Assembly (NCBI GenBank): GCA_941918925.1
Contig: OW799233.1
Location: 9,478,001-9,542,000 of the forward strand
Origin: Phyto melanocephala
Lineage: Eukaryota; Arthropoda; Insecta; Diptera; Rhinophoridae
Direction: 5' to 3'
Length of the DNA stretch: 64,000 nucleotides
Position 1 is the stretch's first letter. Every line of letters begins with the position of its first letter. Positions 1 to 11,700 of the stretch are shown piece after piece. The translations under genes were made by a program, and so were the position numbers. The notes under the pieces are model-generated. The model did no database searches and was not told the DNA's origin. It saw nothing but the letters and a program-made list of their open reading frames with translations.

Positions 1-2365
1 CTGTTTTATTCGTTTATGTAACTTTGTAATTTTTTACAAAATTTTCAAAAGAAAAAGAAACGTTTCTTTTTCGAATAAAAAGCGAAAACTATTTTATATT
101 ATTGAAAAGAAAACATAAACAAAAACATAAATTAAAAAAAAAAAATTAAAATAAACTTTCACAAAATTTGAAAATCTTTGGTAGTCTTTTGATTGCCTTT
201 TTCTGATATCGAATCAAATAAAGCTTTAAGTTGTTATTGTAGTTGCAGCAATTTATTTAATACGGTTGACTAACTAACGGTTATATGGCAAAGAAAACGA
301 AAAATTTGAGTATTAAACGAATTGTTACGACAATCAAGTAAGTCATGGTAATAAAGACAAAGAAGAAGAAGAAGAAGAAGAAGAACTAAATAATCTTTTT
401 CATTTTTTGCTCTTTTGTTTTTTTTTTAATATTTAAATCTACTCCTACATAATATTCATTTACTCTCGCTCTCTCGTTCGAATTTCGATTGCAGTTTTAA
501 CTTTATTAATATTTTAACAATAAAATTTTTTATCAAATAAAACAACAAAAATTTTTTATTAAGATACTTTAGCAACATCTTTAGTTTCACTTTTCAATTA
601 TTTAAGCTTAAATTATTTGTTTAATATATTTTATAGGAATTTTTGTTTCATTTATTTCTCTTAATTTTGGCTTAAAACACAGTTGCTTTTCTTAATTTTT
701 AGCTCGATTTTTTTTTTAATACAAAAATTGAATTTTTATTTAAATTCTTGTTGTTGTTTAAAAATTCCTCTCACACACACTTACAATTTTACCACTCACT
801 CACTTAACACTTCTACACTCTTAATGGCACACGTTTTATTCTTTTGTTTTAAAGTATTAAAGCCACTTTATAACTTTATTTCTTTTATTTACCCACCGTT
901 TTTGTATCCGTTTCTTTTGGCCGCGTTATTTTTTCGATTACGACTACTTGTCGAGTTCGTTGTCTTCAGCAAACTGAATTGAAGTCTTTCGGTTTTTCTT
1001 GCTGAAAGCTCTGCAAAATCAAATCTGGCTTTAAAAATGTATTTTTTTTTATTTTAATTTCTTGCATTGTTAATAATGTTGTTGCTGTTGTTTGTTATTT
1101 CTTGTACTGTCTGTGTTACGTGTATTGCTGTGTACCAGTCTGTTCGCCACACGTTTTATGTGTATAAGTTTGGTTTATAATTTATTGATGATTAATATTT
1201 GCGTATTGCATTTCTTAGAGAACCGATTACTTTTTTTTGTATATCGGTTTTAGTCATTAAATAATAATTTTGATCTTGGGAAGTTGTTTTAGTCATCACA
1301 CATATTTGTGGTTACCACTTAAAGGTTCTTGCTTTAACCAGCAGCGTTCATTTCTTTATGAATTTAGATTAACCGGAGTTAACACAACATTTCGGCTTAC
1401 AAATGATTAAGAGTTATTTTTAACAAAGTGTTAAGTAATAATGTGATTTTTTGTGTTAGATAGAATGTTAAATGTCACGATGGATCCAAGCAATTCAGCA
1501 AACAATAAAAGAAAGACATGCAAGGGAAGTAGTAAATGCAGTGGTATTATCGATATAGAATTGGTTCGATTGGTTAGGACACGAATGAATGATGGCCACA
1601 TAAGCCTATTGTGTTTATAAAAATTTATTAATAAACTGTACATAATTATAATAAGTTTATACCACGCATGCATATTACTTAATGATGTTTGTTTTAAAGC
1701 ATATAATAAACGATAAACTATTTTGTATTAAGCGAAGCATTTATAAAGCATTCTACTGCTCGATTGATTTAGAAGTGTTATATGACTCTTTTAGGGTTAA
1801 GGTAAATTTAGTTAAGGGAAAACTCAGCTGATGAAAGGTGGATCATGTAATGAAGAGATGCAGGACAACTATAAAAAATGGTGGCCGATGATGGGGGTCC
1901 GAAAGTCGGAGTTTCGTTTTTTGATGGTTGAGGAAAGTTTTGGTGAACAAAAATTACATGAAATTAATATGGTAAAAAATCTTTAATTTTTGTTCTAAAA
2001 TTAACAAAAAAAGACAAAAATAAAAAAAAAAATAATAAATAACAAAAAAAATAAAATATAAATATTTTTTTGTTAAATAAAATATGTTTTTATATTGAAT
2101 AAAAAATAAAACATACATACATACACAATTGGCTAATTTACAACGGTGTCTTAAGTGCCATAAAGTCTTAAATTCCCAAAAATGGTAATATGATTGAACA
2201 TTTTTCTATTGCTTTTCGTAAAATGCTTAAACGTTTTTGAAATTTTTAAAAGTTATTACATTATGACAATACGACATTTAAATCACATTCTGAATTAGCC
2301 AAATGCCTTTTTATTAAATACACGAAATAAAAGTTTTACACATTTTCTAATAAAATAAAAATAAA
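1..2365. other. Intergenic AT-rich DNA, no gene seen
   Basis: No open reading frame here has a recognisable product or coding-like composition. A (GAA)n microsatellite lies at about 359-384 and a short CATA run at about 2111-2125. Promoter or untranslated exon sequence of a gene to the left could be present, but nothing in the sequence shows it. Confidence 0.6.
359..384. repeat. (GAA)n microsatellite
   Basis: About eight perfect GAA/AAG units in a row. This is a simple repeat with no further structure around it. Confidence 0.9.
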
Positions 2366-2613
2366 TATCGATGCCTTACTTCCTCAAAAAATAAAATTTT
2401 TCAGGAGAGAAATGAAAAACGGTTCATCTTTTTATACTTCGGTGTTTGGTTAAAAGTTTAAATGCAATTATTAAGGAATTGATTGTATTTATGTATATTG
2501 GTAGTAATAATATATTAATCTTTTTTAGTTAAAGCATGAAACAATCGTTTGATATGAAAAAGTCAAAACCGTACTTTTTAAGATACGTGGTTGAGGAAGT
2601 AAGGCATCGATAT
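2366..2613. mobile_element. MITE, copy 1 of an inverted pair
   Basis: A 248-bp element starts ATCGATGCCTTACTTCCTC and ends with its inverse, GAGGAAGTAAGGCATCGAT, giving terminal inverted repeats of about 25 bp. The interior (CTTCGGTGTTTGGTTAAAAG and an AATTATTAAGGAATTGATTG stretch) is repeated in opposite orientation at 3705-3948. There is no coding capacity. The family is not recognised; the size and TIRs fit a non-autonomous DNA transposon. Confidence 0.75.
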
Positions 2614-3704
2614 GAAACGAAACAACAAATACATTATTTTGTTAAAAACAAATTACACAAGTATTACACATTAACGCACTACAAAATACCACATTAAAAC
2701 AAACCCAACACATCCTACCTACACACGACACCGGAAAAAGGTTTAGTCCACGCCAATCCCAATCTCTGAGAGATTCAAATCAACCAAGAGCTGTATTTGT
2801 ACGTAAACAGATGACAGATCGTACGTGACATTTGTACTCCTATAAAGTGGAGTAATTTTTGCAAAAGTAAGAGCAACTGAAATAAAATTAGATCTTTATG
2901 TTCCATTCATAGAATACTTTATTTAAAAAAAAAAAATTAATTATATTCGAATCATTGTTGTCTAAAATATCCAAAAAAATAAGAATATATCGTAACGTGA
3001 CATAAAACAGAAGTTATTTTGAGGTATATATGGAAATATGAAAAAATCTGCGAATCTTGGGAGGTTTTTTTTCTTTTTTTAATTTCTTACACTAAACCAA
3101 ATATTTTTCTTTTAAAATCCATCATATTTAATTGAAAACAATTTTTAAATGATTTTGTAATAAATTCAATTTAAGATCGTTCGTGACATACGTACGTACG
3201 TGACAGATTTTTCTCTAATAGTATTCTTAGGTAATAAAATTTATATTATGTGTAGAAAAAAAGCTATATTCTAAATTAGGTGCTTTTATTTTGGGACTCT
3301 TGCGACTGTTCAAATACGAATGAGGGAGACAAATAATGTTTTTGCACTACGTACGTGACATTAAAATAACATCCAAGGGAAATAAAAAAAAATACCGCTA
3401 ATTGGACTCTATATTTTCTTTTTTCTTATGGATCTTGTTAATTGTTATTGTGACCTTTATTTTAAATTACAATTTATTTTTACAATTTAGTCGCTAAAAA
3501 AATAGTTGATTGCAATTCTTTAAAATAAGTCAAAGAGATAATTAGATTAAACTCTTATTATTGCTCTTAATATAATTTAATAAGCTCTTAATACCTGCGC
3601 ATAGTAAAATTTGAGTGTTTTATTTTTATCAATAAACTTATATTGAAAAACTTGCAAAAGTTTTTATTTTTACAATCGTGGTTGCCATATTTATGGAAAT
3701 GTCC
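2614..3704. other. Spacer with repeated TACGTGACA motifs
   Basis: No gene is seen in this 1.1 kb between the two inverted MITE copies. The motif (CG)TACGTGACA or a one-base variant recurs near 2820, 2996, 3182, 3200 and 3351, roughly every 150-200 bases, at times inside longer CGTACGTACGTG palindromes. It could be the interior of a larger foldback element whose ends are the two MITE copies, or an independent repeat. Confidence 0.5.
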
Positions 3705-3948
3705 ATATCGATGCCTTACTTCCTCAAACTCGTATCTTAAACGTATATCAAACGATTGTTTTATGCTTTAACAAAAAAAGATTAATATATTATTACTACT
3801 AATATACATAAATACAATCAATTCCTTAATAATTGCATTTAAGCTTTTAACCAAACACCGAAGTATAAAAAGATTAACCGTTTTTTTTTTCTCTCCTGAA
3901 AAAATTTATTTTTCAAGATACGAGGTTGAGGAAGTAAGGCATCAATAT
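3705..3948. mobile_element. MITE, copy 2 of an inverted pair
   Basis: This 244-bp copy carries the same ATCGATGCCTTACTTCCTC terminal inverted repeats as 2366-2613 and the same interior in inverse orientation, including the CACCGAAGTATAAAAAGAT segment. It has small differences such as a longer T run and ATCAATAT at the right end, so it is a diverged copy and not an exact duplicate. Confidence 0.75.
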
Positions 3949-3966
3949 GTATCATTTACCTATGTG

Positions 3967-4030
3967 GGATGGTGAAGGATATTATCGGATTCGACACAGC
4001 CAGTTAAAGCACTCTTACTTATTAGTTGCA
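3967..4030 (+). mobile_element. Helentron/DINE-like 3' end remnant
   Basis: The sequence reads GGTGAAGGATATTATCGGATTCGACACAG.. and then AGCACTCTTACTTATTAGTT. This matches, with decay, the 3' end seen intact at 12440-12494 (hairpin TTCGGC/GCCGAA then CTCTTACTTGTT). Only the terminal 60 bases are recognisable. Confidence 0.6.
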
Positions 4031-7000
4031 TAGTTTTATGTCATTAATATGTGGCCATCTTGGCTAGAGGGCACATGGCGTAACAGGGAGGTTGAATTTT
4101 CATACATTCTTCACAGCAAAGCAAACTATATTTCAGCAATAACGTATCGAGTATTTGCTTTCACTGATTGACCGTGCAATTTAATCATTGACATGTGACA
4201 CCATTCTGCTGAAATCACAAGTCTGAAATAATTACAAGTGCACGAAAAAATTATTAACCATGTCTCTATAATATTTACCATGTACTGTAGCGATCATTCT
4301 TTGTAAAGATAAGTATATAGACCAATGATACCACCGGCTCAGAAAGACAACCAAACGTGTGAGTTATTTTATGTATCACTTTAAATGCGGTAATTCTGTT
4401 TAATGATACAGCTTTTTACCTAAAAGTTTGTTTAATATGATGACCGATGAGAATGTCGAATTTAAACATGATTTGAAAAATAAATTTAATTAAATGCCAA
4501 ATATAACAAATCCCCAAAAAATTTCTCACAGTAAAAAGTGCGGTCTTTAAAAAAGCACCAAACAGTTTCACGATATTATTGCCGCAGCTAATTGTATTCT
4601 GGAGCGAATTTTCCTTAAAATTTCGTATAAATCAAGTTCTTTTTAAATTATATTATTTGTATAAAATTATGAGAGAAGACAATGTGTAGAACATTTTTAT
4701 TAGAAAAGAAGTAGTTGACGGTTGGTTGGTCCAATGCGAATATCTTGTTAGGTGGAGTTAGATTGAAAAACATGGAAATTCGAAAAGCCGAACCCATAAT
4801 AAGTATACACGTATACCTAAATTGGCAATATTGTAGCCTCTAAAGAAATAAAATTTTTCCTACATAAATCTTAATCCTAGAACTCATCCAATATTTCGAC
4901 CAGGTCGAGAACTCATTCACTTTAATATAATTTCTTAGGGATTTTCAATTTGAATTCCTCAGGAATTCTGAGTTCAGAATAGTGTTCACGTTATAGTTCT
5001 CATTTCTAATACGCCCTAACGAATGACTTTGATAAAGATAGTGTTCCAAAGTCTAATACTCTCTGACATCCATAATATCTCTAGACATGACATAATATCT
5101 TTGCATGCGAGTTAATCACACTCTTGCACTGCAGGACATTTTAAACTTTTTCGTTTAATAGGATTTTGATAACTGATCATAGGTTTTTCAGTTTTTTTTT
5201 TAATGTGCCTTAAATAGCTTTGGTATTAAATAAATTTTATTTAGGAAAGTTTTACAGAATAACAAAAATGATTACAAAAGCACATGATATAGGGAATTGT
5301 ACTTTTCCCCCGTTAGTTAAAAATATTTCATATATGAAACACATTTTTATTTATTCGTTCAGTAATCATTTTTGTTAAATAGCTAAATTTCAATGAATTT
5401 ACAATTCGTAAAATATTTTCAATACTTTACATGTTTTTAATGGTATGCATGTGTATGACTTTAAATAGAATCGATTACCTATTTTGTTCATATAGCCCAA
5501 ACATCACTAAACATTTAATTAACTTTACATTTTATTTTTACAACAACTTTACGTCGAGGTCGTTTGGTTTTTTTATTTATCTTTTCTTTCATATTATTTA
5601 TGTATTTGTTTTAAATGTTGTTTAAAAGAAACATTCGAATAAGTACATTGTGCTGTTACAAACGTTATAGAAGTAGAATGAGTTTATGGTTTTATGGTTT
5701 AATGCGAAATGCTGCATTTGGTAAGATACAAACATGATATGCGAACGGGCAAGTTAGCTGAGGAAAATATGCTGGCCTAAAGTTGTACATACAAAGTGTT
5801 ATCGTTCTCTTAAGAGAAAAATAGATTAATTTTAGTGTTGCTGTGTACCTCTCTCACAAGTACGTTATATAAATTTTATTTGATATTTTTTTTGTTATGA
5901 ATGTGCTAAATATTAGTTGAATTTTATTTTAAAAAACATGTAAAGAACCCTTAAATATAGAATTGTTTTTCTTCGTTGATTTTTATAAACAAAAAAACAT
6001 TACATTTTATGTAGAAACCTAAATTATCCCTTCTTTTCTTTACATTTTTATTAAACTATTTAAAACATAATAAAAAATAATATCGATTCTATAATACTTT
6101 GCAACAGTAATCATACAAAATGTTAAATTATTTGTTCATTATCATTATTACAAATACAATATCTTCACAACAATATTTTGAAATGTTAAGGAACAATTTC
6201 TATTTATGTATTCTTAGTTACGAATAAGTAAATCCTTAATATTTCATTGATAATTTTAAGTACTTTTGTTAGTACTATTGTTGAATAATACACTATGTGA
6301 GTAAGTTTGAGTAGCTCGTGTAGCACGAGTTGATGATTATTACCATGAATATGAAAGAGCTCACCTACCGTAATGGCCACAGCTCCTTGACAATATAGGG
6401 CATCTGTTTAAAATGTGAACAACTTAAAGTTAAAGTTTCAACTTAATGTATGTATGCCTTGATACGGACACATCCTTTTATCACAATAATCGACATTTTT
6501 ACCAAAGACTAAGAAAAACTATTGATATTTTAATTTTTAAAAACATTTTCATTGTTTAAAATAAGAAAAAATAGCACGATTTGTTTTCAAATTGTATATA
6601 AATATTGTTTACGCTTTTTAAACTAAATTGTTATCTCTTAAATTACAGTCACGTTTAGTTAAAAACTTATTTTCTGCAAAAAAAGTAAATGTTTAAAAAA
6701 AGTAAAGAGAAAAATAATTTATATATACCTAACTACTCAATAACATTATGTTTAAAAACATACAAGATTTATATATACAAAAAATTATATATTAAATTCT
6801 ATTTTTGTATATCATATTATAAATTTTATATATTTTAATATCTTTCTATTGTTGATTTTAATATTGTTTTAAATTGAAATATAGTAACAGCAATCTTATT
6901 TTGTAATTTGAACCACCCTGTTTTAAGTGATCCTTATTGTGAATGAAATAAAAGTAGGCCTGCCAGATTCAATATAAATTAAAACATCAAATTTTTTATA

Positions 7001-8790
7001 TAAAAAAAAAGAACTGGAAAAGTTTAAGAATTTTATATATAACAAAAAAATAACGTTTAAGTGATTAACATATTAAATTCAACTTTATATATGGGGCATT
7101 ATTCATTAAAAATATCAAGATTTAATAATATACAAATTCTTTCAATCACATTAATTTGATTTATATAAATGTATTTATATATAACAAACAAATTTTGAAC
7201 AATTTTTATAAATATATAATTTGGTCCGTATTTATAAAAAATATTTTAGGTTTATTGAAGGCTTATTTGACAAATTTCTCTACAACATCTGTCAAATAAG
7301 CCTTTAATAAACCTAAAATATTTTTTATGAATACGGCCCTTTATATATCTTATATCAACCACTATCTTATATAAATTTAACATATATTCGAACAACTTTT
7401 CAGGGTCAATAAGAAACTACATTTTTAACATAATTAATAATTGTTAATTTAAATAAGAATTTTTTATATAACTAATTTAAACTCCAGTCGGTTTAAGAAT
7501 ATTTTATATATATTTTTATATAGTCTCTTTTACTCCCTTTTATTTTATGTATTGGTATAAGGATACTTTAATACTATGTTTAACATATAGGATTGTTTTT
7601 TCAGCAAGTTTACATCTGATTTAAAAGGAAAACTATAAAAAATGCGAAATTTAAATATTTTAATTAATATATTATTTCAGGAAACAAAACTGGGAATATT
7701 AAAAATATTTATTTTATAAAAAATTTCTTTTAATTCAAATTTCTGCCTAGATTCTAAATATTTGGTAGTTTTGTATGTTTACGACTATGTCAATAATTAC
7801 CGCAAATCAAATAACTACAGCGAAAAAAAAAATAAAACAATTAGTCCATTACATACAGCTTTCGCGAAATAAATCAGGATGAGTTTTGAAATCTAGTAAT
7901 TATTCTATTAAAATTATATATAAAACTATATTGATATTGTAAAATAAACAATTGCATTTTACAACTGTAAAAATAAACAATTAACAATATAATTTTTTTT
8001 GTATTGTTAATTATTTGTAATTGTTTATACCTTCCCTAAAGAAACTTCTCAATGTTGTAGCGAAATATTGGAATGAAATAAAATTATTTTTAAAAAGAAT
8101 TGATCTCAAGCTTAATAGATAAAACAACTATCGACATATATAAAAAAGATCGAAGATATTTACTTAATATTGAAAGAAGTAGACTCTATGTATATTGTGT
8201 ATGTTCATGAGCATGCTTCATTTTATATTGAACCAGCGTTGAAGTTTGCCAAAACTTGTCAAAGAAAAATGTTTAATATGGCATCTTAGAATATTTTCCC
8301 AGCCCTATATCTAGCCTTGGTAACTCTGAAAAATGCAACACTGTAAAAAGGTAGTTGATGGATTAGGTCAAAAAAAGAACAACCAATATGTGCGGAAGTA
8401 GAAAAAGTTTTCATAAATTTGTATTAATTTTGTTGTGATTTTTTATTTAATAATTTATTAAAAACGTATGAATGTGCTCAAAATTTTTACAATAAAACAT
8501 ATCAAATTATTATAAGGAATTTAAGAACACAAATTAAATAAATATGTACGTAATAGAAACGGTGACAACGGCAAGTGACCTTAAGTGAAAGAAATATAAT
8601 TACGAATTGTGTTTTTTAGCAAGAAACGTAGGAGAAGCAAAAATAAAAATATATTTGATTTTCATTTTTGGAAAGAAAATATTCAAAGATTAAACGCACA
8701 AAAAAAATTAAGAAATTCACATTGCGAGAGAAAAGGATTTGTGCAATTTTATTTAACATTTTGGTTTTTTTGGTTTTTATTTTTTGTGAA
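4031..8790. other. Intergenic DNA upstream of the UBTD gene
   Basis: No gene is recognised. The stretch 6700-7540 is extremely AT-rich with many TTATATATA runs. A foldback element sits at 7223-7338. A motif CGAAATATTGGAATGAAATAAA-like at about 8060-8085 and an inverted cousin AATATTTCGACC at about 4893-4904 resemble the tail shared with 34718-34755. The 5' untranslated region and promoter of the downstream gene should lie in the last kilobase, but no core promoter motif can be assigned. Confidence 0.5.
7223..7338. mobile_element. Foldback MITE (near-perfect hairpin)
   Basis: Two arms of about 50 bases, GGTCCGTATTTATAAAAAA.. and its inverse ..TTTTTTATGAATACGGCC, meet around a spacer of under 20 bases, so the whole 116-bp unit folds into a hairpin. 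A related single arm occurs at 63060-63128, so this is a repeat family and not an isolated palindrome. It has no coding capacity. Confidence 0.75.
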
Positions 8791-11700
8791 ATGGGTGGTT
8801 GTATGGGACGTTATAGTGGTGATAATGAAACTGTAAGTGTATCATCGGCTAGTGTTTCAAGAACGCCGACAGCTGGTAAGTGTAAAATTAAAATTTTATA
8901 TTAGTGATCAACTTTGGTTGAAGGGATTATTAAATCAGTGTGTGTGTTTTTCTGTCGTTTTGTGTTTCAAGGACCCCAAGTGGGACCAGCGCGAAAAAAT
9001 CGCCCTTTATGTCATGAAACAATACGCTGGCGTTCAGATGTTCCTTTAACAGAGGGACAATTGCGTTCAAAACGTGATGAGTTTTGGGATACAGCACCTG
9101 CCTTTGATGGACGCAAAGAAATCTGGGATGCCTTGAGAGCTGCCACCACAGCAGCAGAGGCATTAGATTTTCAATTGGCTCAGGCGATATTGGATGGAGC
9201 AAACGTTTCAGTGCCGAATGGGTAAGTAGCTAAAGTTGTTAAGGAAAATAAATAGGTATAATTTCTTTTGTTCAAAAACCCGATTTTTTATTTTTCTAAT
9301 TGTCTTAATGTGTATTTTCGTATTTTAGTCATGCTCATGTATGTATATAAATCGATTAATTATTTTTGATTTATATTTAAATGCATTGTGCTCTCAGTTT
9401 ATTAAACTAAAAAATATTTATGTCATTTGATTTAATTTGTCTGCGAATTATATCACATTTGTTATTTGAAATCTCTAATTCCTTTAAAGGTCATAGTGAA
9501 TAAGGTGGTCAAGTTATTAATATATAAATAAAATGCTTAAAAATCAATAACAGAAATATATGTACATATGTAAATCAACTTTACTCCAACTTTCTTTTCA
9601 AAGTTAAACAGTGAGTTCGGAGTGTTTGTAACTGTTGTAATTGCCTGACTATTGTATTTTCACACAAGTTTAATTGCTTATTCGTGGTTACAATCGCTTG
9701 GGCAAATTTATACTCAAGGGTGTTTGTGTTTTTGATTTGTCGGTCGGTTGGCTGACTGATTTGTTTGTTGCTTTATTTTTGTTTGCCTTTGTTGAGGTAT
9801 ATTTTCCAGGGGGATTTGTTTGTTATCCCTTCAATACTTTTACATATTTCACAATTCCAATATGTGTAAAAGGAATTTGTTGCTTACGACATGCAATAAC
9901 ATGGTTTTAAATTACAATAGTTTTTTTTTTGTCTGAAGATTGATTTTTACAGTCGTGTGGCGAAAAATATAACATGTTATATCTTTAATGACGATTTAAA
10001 AGAGATTGGATAACTTAAAATGAAAGCTTGTGGTAAATTAGGATCATATTTTAAAAAAAATTAAAATGATCAACAAATTTATTTTGCCTAAAAATTAATA
10101 AAATTTTATATATACAGTAGAAGTGTTCAAGTTGTATTTTTATTAAATTTTTTTAAAAATTTCTTTTATCTTGAAATTCGATTCTTGCTCACATGAAAAA
10201 ACTTGGTCCGAGGCATGAGATTTTTGCATGTACCGAACTTATATTTTGACACAATTTATAGGTCTTTTTAGCGCGACATTTGTTTTGCTTTCTGTGTAGT
10301 TACTTGCAAAGTTTTAATATTTAATATTAAATAAATTTTTAATTTGTGTTTAAATAGTGCAGAATAGTATTGCGCTACCTCAAAGCCTCTAAACAGTGTC
10401 ATAACATCTTTTAAGGACGCATTATTCTTTCAAGTATATATTAAATGTAAATGAGGCTTCCTTCTTCTAGACTAAGAACCGCATACGAAAAAAAAAATCA
10501 AAAACAAAATGCGAAATGAGACAAATTTTCGTCTAATAAGAATAGAGGTGTACACGAATATATTATGTTCGTTCGTTTAACCAAAAGTTTTGATTATTTT
10601 TACTGACCTTTACTGAATTGCATTCGTTTGCACAAATTTCCATATAAGGCATAAAAAATCCAATAAAGTCCAGTAAAAAATAATAAAAGCTTTTAGAAAA
10701 AGAATTTTTGATTTTTAAGTAATATTTTAAAATACATTGTTATTAGTTATACAAAGTTTTTTGTTTAAATAAACGAATATTCAAAAATTTCATATAGTTT
10801 TTAGTTACCATAAATGTTTTTCTTTCTGTAAAAATTATAAATTCCTGGCAATCTTAGGAAATTAGTCGTCTTTCGTGGAAGAAAGTTTAAACTAATTTCT
10901 TTAGAACTGAAATTACACTCAATTTAATTTTAACAATTGGCAGCTGCTTATTTTTTGCTCTTAACTGTTTATATTTCAATATACAAATATATTTATTTTA
11001 AGCATTTTCTTTTTGTCCTTGTAAAACTCAATACACATTTCATATTTAAATGTGCTTAACCATCGGTCTGTCCATAAATTGATTATTTTCAAAAAATCAG
11101 TTTTAATAAAATAGTCAAACATATTACAGACTTAAATAATCGAGTTATTGTTTAAGTAAGAGAGGTTAAGTAAAAGCAACAATTTTACAACATTTACCAT
11201 ACTTATTTAAACAAAAATATAATATGCGTATTTAAGATTATCTTCGTAATAGAAGTTGGAGAAAACAGAACCGTAAAGCTAAAAAAAATACACGCTTATT
11301 TGGTAGAAGCATCTGGAAATTGTAACACGATACGGCTATACCCACATTTTCCATGCCACATAATCAACCACATTTTTGATATCTAAAATAACGGCCTGGT
11401 TGCCCTTAAGTGATAATAACAACGAGGGCTTTTGACCTCACTAGTGTTATTTGATGAAAGTGTTAATGAATAAATATCAATATTGTACCAAGTTATTACT
11501 ATATATAAAATAATTTAAATTTTATCCATCTCAGAACTCATTTAACTTGTTTGCGATATTAGAGATTTAGTAACGTCTTCAAAATACTGCTAGATAATAA
11601 TAACTTGGTGTTAATTTTAGTCGAAGTAATGTCGACTTAAAAAAAAAGATTTTACAACTAAATTATTAATTTTTTATTGTATTTCTTTTTATACCCTTCA

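Noticed and set aside
683..982. 99-codon plus-strand frame rich in Phe, Leu and Thr
   Set aside because: The composition is what AT-rich DNA gives by chance (runs of TTT/TTA). No domain or splice support.
2818..3370. Repeated TACGTGACA motifs considered as a CRISPR-like array
   Set aside because: The motif is about 10 bases with irregular 150-200 base spacing, in a eukaryotic genome with no cas genes; this is not a CRISPR array.
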